Source of the DNA: Muricoccus harenae
GTDB taxonomy: Bacteria; Pseudomonadota; Alphaproteobacteria; Acetobacterales; Acetobacteraceae
Length of the DNA stretch: 64,000 nucleotides
NCBI RefSeq assembly: GCF_009848505.1
Contig: NZ_WWDL01000019.1
Span: 1-64,000, forward strand
Direction: 5' to 3'
This document shows, piece after piece, positions 15,303 to 24,630 of the stretch. Position 1 is the stretch's first letter, and each line of letters begins with the position of its first letter. The notes beneath the pieces were generated by a model that saw only the letters and a list, made by a program, of their open reading frames with translations, ran no database searches and was not told where the DNA came from. The translations under genes were made by a program, and so were the position numbers.

Positions 15303-16805
15303 ATGCTTGATTTCGCGAGGATAATGCTGCGACAGCAGGTGCTCGCTGACTTCGGTGAGTTCGCCTTGCGATCCCAGGACCTCGACAAGATCCTGGCGGA
15401 GGCGTGCCGTCTCGTGGGTGACGCCCTCGGAACGGGGCGCTCCAAGATCCTCGAGATCCAGCACAAGGAAAGGTCACTGCTGGTCCGTGCTGGCGTGGGA
15501 TGGGATCCCGGCATCGTCGGCCAACTGCGCATGCCCATGGAGGAGCACTCCTCCGAGACCTTCGCGATTGAGGCTGGCGAGCCCGTGGTCACGCAAGACA
15601 TCAGCAAGGAGGAGCGCTTCGACGTCCCGCCCTTCATGAAGGAGGCCGGGGTGGTGGCCCTGGTGAACGTGCCGATCCTCCTGCCCGGCGGACGGGCCTA
15701 TGGCCTTCTGCAGGTGGATGACCTAAAGGTGCGAGACTTCGGCGAAGACGAGACGCAGTTTCTGCGGACCTACGCCGCGATCCTGGGTCCGGTGATCGAC
15801 CGTCTGCTCATGGCCCGTACCCTGTACTCATCCGAGGAGCGCTTCCGCCTCACCGTTGAGGCCGCACTCGACTATGCCATCTTCCTCTCCGACCCGCAGG
15901 ACCGGATCACCGACTGGCTGCCGGGGGCGCAGGCCGTGTTCGGCTGGACGGCGGAGGAGGCGGTCGGGCAGCCCAGCGCCATCATCTTCACCCCCGAGGA
16001 CCGAGAGAGGCGCCAGGACCAGTGGGAGATCGAGACGGCCTGTCAGGAGGGTGTTGCACCGAATGTCCGCTGGCACGTCCGGAAGGACGGCAGCCGCGTC
16101 TTCATCGAGGGATCCACCCGTGCTCTGCGCGACCCGGACGGCACGCTGCGCGGCTTCCTCAAGATCGGTCAGGACGTGACTGAGCGCCGCAGGTCGGAGG
16201 AGCAGTTGCGCGAGAACGCTGCCCGGCTGGAGGTGCTGGTGGCCGAGTTGCAGCACCGCAGCCGCAACCTCCTCGGCGTCATTACCTCGGTTGCCTACAA
16301 GACCCTGGGTGAGGAGGGGCCCGCCGCAGGCTTCCTGGCCCGGCTCCAGGCCCTCAGCCGGGCACAGGGCCTGCTCAGCGAGTTCGGCAGCGACACCGCC
16401 GAGGTCGGGGCGCTGGTTCGTGCGGAGCTGGAGGCCCACACGGAGATCAGCCCGCCCAAGGTGGCGCTCTCCGGCCCCAGGGTGCTCCTCACGGTTCGCC
16501 AGGTGCAGAACTTCTCGCTGGCCATCCACGAGCTGGCGACCAATGCGGTGAAGTACGGGGCGCTTCGGGACGGCACAGGGCAGCTCTCGGTCACTTGGAC
16601 GGTGAGCCAGGACGAGACGAGCCAGCGCCGCCTGTTCCTCGACTGGACCGAGAGCGGTGTCGATGTGCAGCCCGGTAAGGTAATCCGGCGCGGGTACGGG
16701 CGGCAGTTGATCGAGAGGGCGCTCTCCTATGCACTCCACGCAAAAACCGAATTCGTGCTCGGGGAGGATGGCGTCCTGTGCCGCATTCAGCTTCCTCTGG
16801 AGTGA
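15303..16805 (+). CDS. GAF-PAS sensor histidine kinase of the HWE family
   Basis: About 500 residues, no membrane segment, so a cytoplasmic sensor. Seen: residues 15-170 form a GAF domain (LADFGEFALRSQDLDKILAE onward). Residues 180-300 are PAS with PAC (ITDWLPGAQAVFGWTAEEAV). His318 lies in AELQHRSRNLLGVI, the phospho-acceptor of HWE kinases. HELATNAVKYGAL near 409 is the N box, and DWTESG near 448 supplies the Trp-x-Glu after which the family is named. Known: HWE kinases are common in alphaproteobacteria, many sensing light or redox through the GAF/PAS part; no chromophore Cys was identified here. An in-frame GTG at 15255 would add 16 residues. The response regulator gene starts 68 bases downstream. 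Confidence 0.88.
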   Translation: MLDFARIMLRQQVLADFGEFALRSQDLDKILAEACRLVGDALGTGRSKILEIQHKERSLLVRAGVGWDPGIVGQLRMPMEEHSSETFAIEAGEPVVTQDISKEERFDVPPFMKEAGVVALVNVPILLPGGRAYGLLQVDDLKVRDFGEDETQFLRTYAAILGPVIDRLLMARTLYSSEERFRLTVEAALDYAIFLSDPQDRITDWLPGAQAVFGWTAEEAVGQPSAIIFTPEDRERRQDQWEIETACQEGVAPNVRWHVRKDGSRVFIEGSTRALRDPDGTLRGFLKIGQDVTERRRSEEQLRENAARLEVLVAELQHRSRNLLGVITSVAYKTLGEEGPAAGFLARLQALSRAQGLLSEFGSDTAEVGALVRAELEAHTEISPPKVALSGPRVLLTVRQVQNFSLAIHELATNAVKYGALRDGTGQLSVTWTVSQDETSQRRLFLDWTESGVDVQPGKVIRRGYGRQLIERALSYALHAKTEFVLGEDGVLCRIQLPLE

Positions 16806-16873
16806 CCCAGGTTGTGGCGCTCGCCCGAAGGGGCCGCTATGTCCACCTACCCATCTCTGCAGCCTGAGGTCTG

Positions 16874-17275
16874 ATGTCCGAAGCCACTGGGCTCCTGGTC
16901 GGCCGCCGTATCCTCCTCGTCGAGGATGAGTTCATGATTGCGGACACAATGGAGGAATGGCTTCGCCGGGCAAGCGCCGAGGTCATTGGACCGGTGCCCA
17001 GCGTGAAGCAGGCGCTTGAGCTGATCGAGGGAGAGGCGGAGGCGCTGGACGGGGCCGTTCTGGACGTGAACCTGGGGCGTGGCGAGACAGCCTACCCGAT
17101 TGCTGACAGGCTGAACGAACTCGGTGTGCCGTACCTGTTCGCGACCGGGGACGTGCGGATCATCGATCGTCCCACGCATCAGGGGCGTCCACGCCTCAAC
17201 AAACCGATCTCGCGGGCGCAACTGCTGAGGGCGGTCGAGAGCCTGCTGGCCAGCCGCTTGCCGCCTGCTCGGTGA
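16874..17275 (+). CDS. Single-domain response regulator
   Basis: 133 residues, one receiver domain and nothing else. Seen: LLVEDEFMIADTMEEWL (acidic pair Glu17-Asp18), GAVLDVNLGRGETAYPIADR with phospho-acceptor Asp64, FATGD with Thr91, and LNKPIS with the conserved Lys110. It lacks a DNA-binding output, as is common for partners of HWE kinases that act through protein contacts or phosphorelay. The directly preceding HWE kinase gene, in the same direction, is the obvious partner. Confidence 0.88.
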   Translation: MSEATGLLVGRRILLVEDEFMIADTMEEWLRRASAEVIGPVPSVKQALELIEGEAEALDGAVLDVNLGRGETAYPIADRLNELGVPYLFATGDVRIIDRPTHQGRPRLNKPISRAQLLRAVESLLASRLPPAR

Positions 17276-17522
17276 AGCCGAGTACTGGGCAGGAACAGCG
17301 GCCAAAAGCTCACCCGCCGCTTCTCTGGCCACGGCCGATGGCCAGGAAGCCTGCGGTTCGCACGATCCGGTCAGCCAGAGCCGGAAGCGCGTTACCCGCT
17401 TCTGAGGCGGCGGCAGCGGCTGGCCAATGACCGCCGTCGGCGCCGAGCAGTCGTAGCGTTGATACCCCGGAGGACGTAGCCTGCGGGCCACAAACACAAG
17501 AACGTTCGCGGAGGAGACAGGT

Positions 17523-18491
17523 ATGGATCGTCGAACCCTTTTTACCTTTGCCGGCGCGCTTGCGACGCCGAGGATCGCGCGCGCGCAGGGCGGCTATCCC
17601 GACCGGCCGGTCCGCCTCATCGCCCCGTTCCCTCCCGGCGGGGGCACCGACATGATTTCGCGCGAGATCGGCACGCGCGTCGCGGCCGCGACCGGCTGGA
17701 CCGTCGTCGTGGAGAACCGCCCGGGGGCGGGCGGCAACATCGGCCTTGACGCCGTGGCGAAGGCCGCGCCGGACGGCTACACCATCGGCATGGGCCAGAC
17801 GGCGAACCTCGCCATCAACCCCGCTCTCTACCGCAGCATGCCCTATGACGTGCTGCGCGACTTCACGCCGATCGGGCTGGTCGCGCAGCAGCCCAACCTC
17901 ATCGTGGTCGCGAAGCAGTCGCCGGTGCGAAGCCTCCCCGATCTTTTCGCAGCGGCACGGGCCCGGCCGGGTCAGCTCTCCGCTGGGCATCCGGGCAACG
18001 GCACCGTCGGTCACCTCTCCGGCGAGGTGCTGAACCGCCAAGCCGGCGTGCAGATCGTCCAGGTTCCCTATCGCGGCGCCGGCAACGTGGTCACCGATCT
18101 CCTGGCCGGGCGGCTAGATGTTTATTCAGCCAATCCCCTCTCGGTGAAGGGCGTGCTGGAGGCGGGCGACGTCCGCGCCATCGCCGTGACATCGGCAGCG
18201 CGCGCCCGCGCGTTCCCAGACGTGCCGACGGTGGCCGAGCAGGGCTTCCCCGGCTTCGAGGCCATGAACTGGACTGGCCTAGTCGCGCCCGCCAAGTTGC
18301 CGGAGCCGATCCTCACGCGATGGAACGAGGAGATGCGCCGGGCCCTCTCTGGCCCCGAGATCGGTGCCCGTCTTGCAACGGAGGGCAGCGAGCCGGTCGG
18401 ATCAACACCTGCCGAGTTCCGCGCCAGGCTCGCGACAGAGATCACAAAGTGGGCGCAGATCGTTCGCGAGGGTCAGTTCAGGCTCGATTGA
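17523..18491 (+). CDS. Bug/TctC-type periplasmic solute receptor (1)
   Basis: 322 residues. Seen: Tat-like or Sec signal MDRRTLFTFAGALATPRIAR ending in AQG, then YPDRPVRLIAPFPPGGGTDM, ENRPGAGGNIGLDAVAKAAP, PYDVLRDFTPIGLVAQQPN and VPYRGAGNVVTDLLAGRLD, the ordered hallmarks of tripartite tricarboxylate transporter receptors. Known: these proteins bind small carboxylates in the periplasm for a TctAB permease. No tctA or tctB lies nearby, so it either shares a distant permease or senses its ligand, as many orphan Bug proteins are thought to do. GGAGGAGACAG precedes the ATG. It stands alone on the plus strand. Confidence 0.9.
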   Translation: MDRRTLFTFAGALATPRIARAQGGYPDRPVRLIAPFPPGGGTDMISREIGTRVAAATGWTVVVENRPGAGGNIGLDAVAKAAPDGYTIGMGQTANLAINPALYRSMPYDVLRDFTPIGLVAQQPNLIVVAKQSPVRSLPDLFAAARARPGQLSAGHPGNGTVGHLSGEVLNRQAGVQIVQVPYRGAGNVVTDLLAGRLDVYSANPLSVKGVLEAGDVRAIAVTSAARARAFPDVPTVAEQGFPGFEAMNWTGLVAPAKLPEPILTRWNEEMRRALSGPEIGARLATEGSEPVGSTPAEFRARLATEITKWAQIVREGQFRLD

Positions 18492-18562
18492 CGCGACCGG
18501 GGCGGAGGAGTGGCAACCTGCCTCCGTTCGGCGTCGTCCTCGAAACCGTAGTGACCAAAGCT

Positions 18563-18585
18563 GGCCGGAAGCGGAATGGCTGCTC
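18563..18585 (+). repeat. Dispersed intergenic repeat, copy 2
   Basis: GGCCGGAAGCGGAATGGCTG with CTC following; lies between a Bug gene and a convergent MocR gene. Confidence 0.55.
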
Positions 18586-18619
18586 TTGAGGGCCACGGGC
18601 GCCAAAGCCGCCGCCTCCA

Positions 18620-20089
18620 TCATCGGCAGACCCCGCTTCCGCAGCCGAAGGCATTCAGAACCTCCCCAAGGATCTGGACGCCCCGGGCAATGGTCCGCGG
18701 ATCGAGACTTGCGTAGCCAAGCACCAGTCCTGCGGCATCGGGCCGGTTCGTTGCCGGAGCAGGGGCATAGAGAGGGGTAACGGGGTACACGCCAAGGCCT
18801 ACCGCGCGTGCCCTGGCGATCAGGTGTTCCTCCTGGTCTCTTGGCACGCCGTTCAGCCAGACGACCACATGCAGCCCGGCCTCAACACCGATCACCGTCA
18901 CCGCATTACCTAGTGTGGCCGACAGCGCGGCGAGGAGCGCCGCCCGGCGTTCACCGTTCCGGCGACGGACGCGGCGGACATGCCGCTCGTAGGCACCGCT
19001 CTCCATGAACTCGGCAAGAGCCTCCTGCTCCAGGCTCGGCGCGTGCCGGTCGGCCAGCCGCTTGGCCTTGGCAAAGGGAACTGACAGCGCCTCCGGCAGG
19101 ACGGCGTAGCCAAGCCGCAAGGTTGGCGAGAGCGTCTTGGACACGGTGCCGAGATAGATGACCCGCCCAGCGTCATCCATGGCCTGGAGTGGCGGGATCG
19201 GCGCGATGTCGAAGCGGTATTCGCTGTCGTAATCGTCCTCGATGACATAGGCACCGGAGCGCTGCGCCCAGGCAAGGAGTTCCCGCCGACGGCCGACCGA
19301 CATGACCGCGCCGAGTGGGAACTGGTGGGAGGGCGTGACATAGGCCAGCCTTGCCGCAGGCAGACCTTCCGCCCGCATGCCTTCCCGATCCACGTTGACG
19401 GAAATCACCTCCGCTCCGGCCGCGGTGAAGACCTGGCGCGCCAGACTATAGCCCGGTTCTTCCATCACGGCTCGGTCGTCCGGGTCGAGCAGCAGCCGCG
19501 CGCAGAGGTCGAGACCCTGCTGCGAGCCGTTCACCACGATGATCCGCTCCGGTTCGCAGCGCAGGCCGCGCGCCCGCCACAGGTAGCCCTGCAACGCAGT
19601 CCGCAGACGAAGTGAGCCGCAGGGATCGTCGTACCGGAGACGTGGCTGTCGGCGCAGGATGACGCCGGTGACCGCTTTCCTCCAGGCAAGTGCGGGAAAG
19701 TCTGCCGCCGACAAGTCACCATAGCGGAAGTCGGCCACAAGCGAGGGCGAGGTGGTGCTGGAGGGCAGCGGGAACTCGGCCAGTCGCCGTCCGAAGGCTG
19801 AGAGGTGGCGGGTGGTCGTCGCGGGAGCGGGGCGGGGCAGTTGGCTGGAGAGGCCAACGCCCCGCGCCACCTCAGCCCGGGCGCCTTGGCGTGTCTCGAC
19901 GTATCCCTCTGCGATAAGTTGCTCGTAGGCAGCGGTTACTGTTGTCCGGGAGACGCCCCACTCGGCGGCCAGCGAGCGGGTGGAGGGCAGCTTATCGCCA
20001 GGCCTGAGCAGCCCAGAGGCTATCTGGGCCTTGATGGTGTCGCAGATCCTCTGGGTGACCCGGGCCTGCGCGGATGCGTCCGACGCCAT
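18620..20089 (-). CDS. MocR/PdxR-type GntR regulator with aminotransferase-like domain
   Basis: 489 residues. Seen: residues 10-75 are a GntR winged helix (SGLLRPGDKLPSTRSLAAEW, then GVSRTTVTAAYEQLIAEGYV). From 115 on it is a fold-type I aminotransferase domain with GSQQGLDLCARLLLDPDD, EEPGYSLARQVF, DDYDSEYRF and GTVSKTLSPTLRLGY, where Lys318 would hold PLP. Known: MocR proteins use PLP or amino-acid adducts as effectors and usually control a divergent gene. Here the divergent gene starts 92 bases away and encodes a PaiB-like protein, followed by a LysE-type exporter, so control of those two genes is the likely role. Confidence 0.9.
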   Translation of the reverse strand: MASDASAQARVTQRICDTIKAQIASGLLRPGDKLPSTRSLAAEWGVSRTTVTAAYEQLIAEGYVETRQGARAEVARGVGLSSQLPRPAPATTTRHLSAFGRRLAEFPLPSSTTSPSLVADFRYGDLSAADFPALAWRKAVTGVILRRQPRLRYDDPCGSLRLRTALQGYLWRARGLRCEPERIIVVNGSQQGLDLCARLLLDPDDRAVMEEPGYSLARQVFTAAGAEVISVNVDREGMRAEGLPAARLAYVTPSHQFPLGAVMSVGRRRELLAWAQRSGAYVIEDDYDSEYRFDIAPIPPLQAMDDAGRVIYLGTVSKTLSPTLRLGYAVLPEALSVPFAKAKRLADRHAPSLEQEALAEFMESGAYERHVRRVRRRNGERRAALLAALSATLGNAVTVIGVEAGLHVVVWLNGVPRDQEEHLIARARAVGLGVYPVTPLYAPAPATNRPDAAGLVLGYASLDPRTIARGVQILGEVLNAFGCGSGVCR

Positions 20090-20181
20090 GCCAGAACTGG
20101 CCCTCTACAACGCGTGAAAACTGGACGTTCCTTGTGGGCCAGGCGCCGGGCACCGTCCAGTCCGATCGAGGAGCCCTTCTG

Positions 20182-20805
20182 ATGTACGTCCCGCCGGCCT
20201 TCCGTGAGGAGGATATCACTGCCCTGCACGGGACAATGCGCGGCGCACGCTTGGCAAACCTTGTCACAGCCACGGCGGAGGGCCTGCTCGCCACGCCGCT
20301 GCCACTCTTCCTCGCGCCCGATGAAGGCCCTTACGGAACGCTCTACGGCCATCTGGCGCGCGCGAACGGTCAATGGAAGCTGCCGCCCATGGGCGATGCC
20401 ATGGCCCTTTTCATGGGTCCGGACGCCTATGTCAGCCCCGCCTGGTACCCGTCCAAGCAGGAGCACGGGAAGGTGGTGCCGACCTGGAACTACATCGCCG
20501 TCCACGCTTATGGCCCTGCGGAGTTCTTCGAGGATTCCGACCGCCTGCTCCAGGTCGTGACGCGGCTGACGAACCTGCACGAGGGACCCCGCCCTGAGCC
20601 CTGGGCCGTGACCGACGCTCCCGAGAGCTTCATCCGGGCACAGCTCAGGGGGATCGTCGGCCTTCGCCTGCCCATCACCCGTCTCGATGGCAAGCGGAAG
20701 ATGAGCCAGAACCGAAGCGTCGAGGACCGGGCGGGGGTAGCCGCCGGGCTTGGAGCGAGTGACCGGCCCTCCGACCGCGCTGCTGCGGCCCTGATTCCGA
20801 CCTGA
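20182..20805 (+). CDS. PaiB-like FMN-binding protein
   Basis: 207 residues. Seen: MYVPPAFREEDITALHGTMR, the typical PaiB beginning, then LFLAPDEGPYGTLYGHLARA, GPDAYVSPAWYPSKQEHGKV and PTWNYIAVHAYG, the split-barrel flavin-binding motifs of the family, and near the end VGLRLPITRLDGKRKMSQNR. Known: PaiB family members are annotated as negative regulators but structurally are FMN-binding split-barrel proteins, probably flavin enzymes or sensors. The start at 20182 has GAGGAG upstream and matches family starts. It is divergent from the MocR gene and lies 31 bases before the exporter gene, so the three form a regulatory unit. Confidence 0.88.
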   Translation: MYVPPAFREEDITALHGTMRGARLANLVTATAEGLLATPLPLFLAPDEGPYGTLYGHLARANGQWKLPPMGDAMALFMGPDAYVSPAWYPSKQEHGKVVPTWNYIAVHAYGPAEFFEDSDRLLQVVTRLTNLHEGPRPEPWAVTDAPESFIRAQLRGIVGLRLPITRLDGKRKMSQNRSVEDRAGVAAGLGASDRPSDRAAAALIPT

Positions 20806-20836
20806 GCTTTCCACGCCGTCGTCAAGGTTCCTCATT

Positions 20837-21487
20837 GTGCCAGACCTGACCCAACTCGCACTCTACTTCGCGGCCGCCCTGCTGCTCGCCGTCACGCCTG
20901 GTCCAGGCATTTTCTACGTCGCGGCTCGCACTCTCGCCGGTGGTCGCGCTGAGGGCGTGGCTTCCAGCTTGGGAACGGGGCTCGGTGGCATGGTCCATGT
21001 GCTCGCGGGAAGCCTGGGCGTCTCCGCCGTCGTGCTTACGAGCGCAGAGCTGTTCACCGCCCTGAAGCTGGTCGGTGCCGCCTATCTCGTCTGGATTGGG
21101 TTCCGCACCATCCAGGCCGCTCGCAAGGACGCATCGGCCGCCGCCACGGGCGGTACCGCCGCCTCGCCGATCGGACCCCGCCGCGCATTCCGTGAGGGTG
21201 TGCTGGTTGAGGCGTTGAACCCGAAGACGGCGGCGTTCTTCCTCGCCTTCGTTCCGCAGTTCGTGGAGCCGGCCGCCGGTCCTGTGGCGCTGCAGTTCAT
21301 GGTGCTTGGCTGCGTGTCAGTCGCCCTCAACACCCTTGCGGATGTCGTGGTTGCCTTTGCGGCGGGCGGCATCCGGGACGGCGCAGCGGCGCGTCCCGCG
21401 CTGATCCGCCGCCTCAGGGAGGGGTCGGGGGCAGCGATGATCGCCCTGGGCGTCGGGCTGGCGTTGGCGAAGCGCCCTACAGGCTAA
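20837..21487 (+). CDS. LysE/RhtB-family amino-acid exporter
   Basis: 216 residues with six predicted membrane segments. Seen: LALYFAAALLLAVTPGPGIF, carrying the TPGPG family motif; GLGGMVHVLAGSLGVSAVVL; LVGAAYLVWIGFRTIQAAR; and FREGVLVEALNPKTAAFFLA with the NPK motif of LysE/RhtB exporters. It would export an amino acid or derivative across the inner membrane. Starts with GTG. Lying after the PaiB-like gene and near a PLP-dependent regulator, it probably relieves overload of an amino compound. The substrate cannot be told from sequence. Confidence 0.88.
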   Translation: MPDLTQLALYFAAALLLAVTPGPGIFYVAARTLAGGRAEGVASSLGTGLGGMVHVLAGSLGVSAVVLTSAELFTALKLVGAAYLVWIGFRTIQAARKDASAAATGGTAASPIGPRRAFREGVLVEALNPKTAAFFLAFVPQFVEPAAGPVALQFMVLGCVSVALNTLADVVVAFAAGGIRDGAAARPALIRRLREGSGAAMIALGVGLALAKRPTG

Positions 21488-22095
21488 CCAATGTCCACTC
21501 ACCATCCGACCCGACCTTTGGACCTTCGGAGAGCAAGGTCCGCTTGCGGGAAGTCGGGAGACACCGCCTCACGACCGCCATGGGCGCGAAGCTGCCAACC
21601 TTGCCATAGCTGAACGCAAGGCCGCCCCGTTCCCGGAACCGGACCTCGGTGGGCCAAAGTTAAGGGTCTGACGAGGATCGAACATGCGATGTACTCGGCG
21701 GTGGCAACGCGACTGCCCTGCCGATCGCGCACGCCGGCACTGGACTATCGTGCCTTGCGACCCGCTGCAGGCGCCCGCTGGGCCCGGACTGGTTGGGTTT
21801 CTGCCGAGGGCGGTGGCGCACAGGCTTGGTCAACTCGAGGATCGGCTTCTTGTAGAGCGCCCTCCCCGGCTCCCAGGTCGTGCGCAAGGTCGGCGCTGTA
21901 GCAGGAGGTTGGATGCCGCCCCACATGGGGCGCGCCGATCAGGATCCCGTCACGTGCCGGTCCACATCCCCTCTTGATCCCTGAAACTCGGGCACCTAGC
22001 TCGTTTGCGCCGAGCGCCTGTGAGGGTTCGGCGGAGGGGGTGCTGACCACCCCCGAAGGATCTTGTGTCCATGTTGCTCTCAGGAGGATATGGCT
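21488..22095. other. Gap with repeat half-site, no gene seen
   Basis: No supportable gene. It holds GTCCGCTTGCGGG at 21538-21550, identical to 32673-32685, which appears to be the other half of the dispersed repeat family. The minus-strand frame at 21660-21926 shows no recognisable protein. The end of the gap contains the ribosome binding site of the Hsp20 gene. Confidence 0.45.
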
Positions 22096-22557
22096 ATGAG
22101 AACTTACGATTTCTCCCCGTTCGCGCGGTCCAGCATCGGCTTCGACCGTATGTTCCAGGCGCTGGAGGACTCGCTCCGGTCGTCGAACACCGAAAACGCC
22201 TGGCCCCCTTACAACATCGCGAGAACCGGGGATGGAGAGTACCGCATCGAGCTAGCGGTCGCGGGTTTCAGCCCGGAGGAACTGTCAATCACGGCACAGC
22301 AGAACGTCCTCGTCGTCGAGGGCAAGAGGGCCGCAACGCAAGGTCCCGAGTATCTGCACCGCGGCATAAAGGGCGACACGTTCGTGCAGCGCTTCAACTT
22401 GGCCGACTTCGTCAAGGTGCAGGATGCTGACTACGCGCACGGGGTTCTGTCGATCAACCTGGCCCGAGAAGTTCCCGAGGAGGCGAAGCCGCGCCGGATC
22501 AGGATTGGCTCGGGTTCGGCGTCTCGCCCCGAAACGCTCGAACATAGAGCAGCATAA
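22096..22557 (+). CDS. Small heat-shock protein, Hsp20/IbpA type
   Basis: 153 residues. Seen: MRTYDFSPFARSSIGFDRMF, the usual start of alphaproteobacterial Hsp20 proteins; PPYNIARTGDGEYRIELAVA opening the alpha-crystallin domain (about residues 38-130); YLHRGIKGDTFVQRFNLADF; and DYAHGVLSINLAREVPEE with the conserved GxLxI. A holdase that binds unfolding proteins in the cytoplasm. Two ATGs are possible; 22096 is spaced correctly from CAGGAGG at 22081-22087, whereas 22090 sits too close. It stands alone; no CIRCE or ROSE-like element was evident. Confidence 0.92.
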   Translation: MRTYDFSPFARSSIGFDRMFQALEDSLRSSNTENAWPPYNIARTGDGEYRIELAVAGFSPEELSITAQQNVLVVEGKRAATQGPEYLHRGIKGDTFVQRFNLADFVKVQDADYAHGVLSINLAREVPEEAKPRRIRIGSGSASRPETLEHRAA

Positions 22558-23280
22558 ACCTTCGGGCGCGCCGGTACCGCCATTGAGACAGCGACGGCGC
22601 GCCGCTTTCCCTTACCCTGACCTGACGCCACGGCTCTGAACCCGGGGGCTCTGTCATGATCGAGACAAACAGCCGCTTCTCTAATCTACCCGTCCCCAAA
22701 GAAGCCTCGCTGCGCGAGCTGATTAGCGCGGTCAGAAGCAAGCCTCCTACCTCTTCCAGGGACGGGGATGGTCCACCGGAGCCTGAAGATCCCTGTCCTG
22801 TGCTGAGCAGTAGGCCTGGGCCTCGCTGGAACGCGGGCGGAGCTGCGGCAATGTTGATCGCTGCGGAGTAGGCCTCGGCCTCTGCTTGATCGCTGGGACC
22901 GGGGGCGGATTCCTGTTCTGCATCAGGTCATCGGAACTCGAGCCGGGCCCTGCCGGGGATCATGCATCGCGCCGCGAGATAGCGCACCCTGCACAAAGCT
23001 GGCGAGGCCGCTACCCGCTCCGGCTTTTCAAGGTGAGGTGGATGCGAACCCTCTGCACCCTTTCCCGGAGGCATGGTCTGGCCGGGAGCGGACCGGCCGC
23101 TTCCGTGCGGTAAAGGGACTGAGACTGACATTGCCGGCAGCCAGGCAGGTCGGCTGCTGTCGGCCATCTGCACACGCCCAGATTTGGACTGGAGGCTCGG
23201 CGCTCACCCAAACCTTCTGTTCTCTTCCTGATCCTGTTCAGACGAGGCCTAGCCGCCACTGTGACCGCTCTTTCTGACCT
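22558..23280. other. Long gap with repeat copy and doubtful small frame
   Basis: A plus-strand frame at 22656-22871 could encode 71 residues (MIETNSRFSNLPVPKEASLR at its start) but has a weak ribosome binding site and no recognised relatives. The rest shows no gene. Copy 3 of the dispersed repeat lies at 23080-23103. Confidence 0.4.
23080..23103 (+). repeat. Dispersed intergenic repeat, copy 3
   Basis: GGCCGGGAGCGGACCGGCCG with CTTC following; nearly identical to copies 1 and 5. Confidence 0.6.
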
Positions 23281-24438
23281 TCAGACCGCGCCATCTCGCG
23301 GGACCGGGTGAAGGGCAGGGCCAGGCTGTGGGGTGAGGCATGTGGCGGCAAATTCCGCAATGGCGGCGTCATAGCGTTCGCTGCGCTCGAGGAAACCCGG
23401 GTGCCCCGCCGGAGACACCTGGATCAACTGCGCCTGTGGGATGGTCGACGCCATCGTGCGGCTCGCCTCCGGCAAGGTTATCCTGTCCGCGTCGCTCGTG
23501 ATGATTAGCGTCGGTACATTGATGCGCGGCAGCGTCGCCGTCTCGTCCCAGCGCAGCATTGCCAGAATGCCCTTCGCCAGCACAGCAGGTGACATCTTGG
23601 CTGTGAAATATGCGGCGAAGTCGAGCTGCCCTCGGCTTTCATGCCCACTGAAGGAGGTGCTGGATGTCGTCTTGTGGGACGACCCGCTCAGATAGCTCTG
23701 CCAGTTCATCAGCCAGACCAGCGGAAACAGCCAGATTGTCAGGTGCAGCAGCGGCTCCAGGATCGGCTTCTGGATCGCGCGAAGCAGCGCTCCGGCCGTG
23801 ACGGTGTTCAGCGGCTGCGTGTAGGTCGTGTTCACGAGTACAATGCCCGCCACCTCGCGCCCGAGTAGCTCGGGGAACAAGCGACAGAAGGTCAGGATCG
23901 TCATGCCCCCGATACTGTGCCCGACCAGCACCACTGGGCGCCCGTCACCGGTCCGGTCCAGCACGGCGCGCAGGTTCTGCGCCATGCGCTCCAGGCTGTA
24001 GCGCCCGTCGGCTGGCTGACTCGACTGACCCAGCCCTGGCAGATCCCAAAGAACAAGCCGGAAGCGCTCGGAAAGATTCTTTTTCTCGTAGTACCAAGCG
24101 GTAGCGTCGAGGTCCCATCCATGGGTCATCAGAAGCGTGGGCCGTCCTTCCTGCCCATGGATCTCGGCCTGAAGGTCGCTCCCGTCCGGGCCCTTCACGC
24201 GCAGTTCCCGGCCGCCGCGTTCTGACCGCGGCTCATCCGCCGCAGGACGCCGCATGAGCAGCACGAGATAGCGACCAAAAACCGAGTAGAGGAGCATAGC
24301 CAGGCCCAGCACGAGCCAAGCTGTTGCGATGAGCTCCCCTACATACCAAGCCCAGACGATGTAGGCCCCGCCTCCGAGAATAGCGAGCGACACCAGCCCG
24401 GCCAGCCACATCAGAAGGAAAGGAAGTGGCATGGACAT
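23281..24438 (-). CDS. Membrane-anchored alpha/beta hydrolase
   Basis: 385 residues. Seen: two hydrophobic helices in residues 5-60 (PFLLMWLAGLVSLAILGGGA, then ATAWLVLGLAMLLYSVFG) anchor the N-terminus. The hydrolase domain begins near 90 with LLMTHGWDLDATAWYYEK (oxyanion loop), continues to WDLPGLGQSS, LVGHSIGGMTIL with the nucleophile Ser, LIITSDADRIT with the acid, and SPAGHPGFLE with the His. The complete Ser-Asp-His triad predicts an active esterase, lipase or epoxide-hydrolase-like enzyme facing one side of the inner membrane. The substrate is not evident. It stands alone on the minus strand. Confidence 0.85.
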   Translation of the reverse strand: MSMPLPFLLMWLAGLVSLAILGGGAYIVWAWYVGELIATAWLVLGLAMLLYSVFGRYLVLLMRRPAADEPRSERGGRELRVKGPDGSDLQAEIHGQEGRPTLLMTHGWDLDATAWYYEKKNLSERFRLVLWDLPGLGQSSQPADGRYSLERMAQNLRAVLDRTGDGRPVVLVGHSIGGMTILTFCRLFPELLGREVAGIVLVNTTYTQPLNTVTAGALLRAIQKPILEPLLHLTIWLFPLVWLMNWQSYLSGSSHKTTSSTSFSGHESRGQLDFAAYFTAKMSPAVLAKGILAMLRWDETATLPRINVPTLIITSDADRITLPEASRTMASTIPQAQLIQVSPAGHPGFLERSERYDAAIAEFAATCLTPQPGPALHPVPRDGAV

Positions 24439-24630
24439 CGTGCCTGACTATCTCCGGGCTGATTGGGGCGGTGCGCCTGAAAGAACGCGGCTGCGCCCCG
24501 CGTGAACGAGGCATGCCCAGGAAAGTTCCTTGATGAGCCGTGCTGCCGAGTGCGGTCGGCAGCAGGCCAGATAGAGGCGTTAGGCCGTTTCGTGTTCCGA
24601 GACGGCGCTCTCATGTCGCGAGGTGGCAAG

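Noticed and set aside
22656-22871. Plus-strand frame of 71 residues after Hsp20
   Set aside because: Weak start context, proline-rich low-complexity end and no recognised family.
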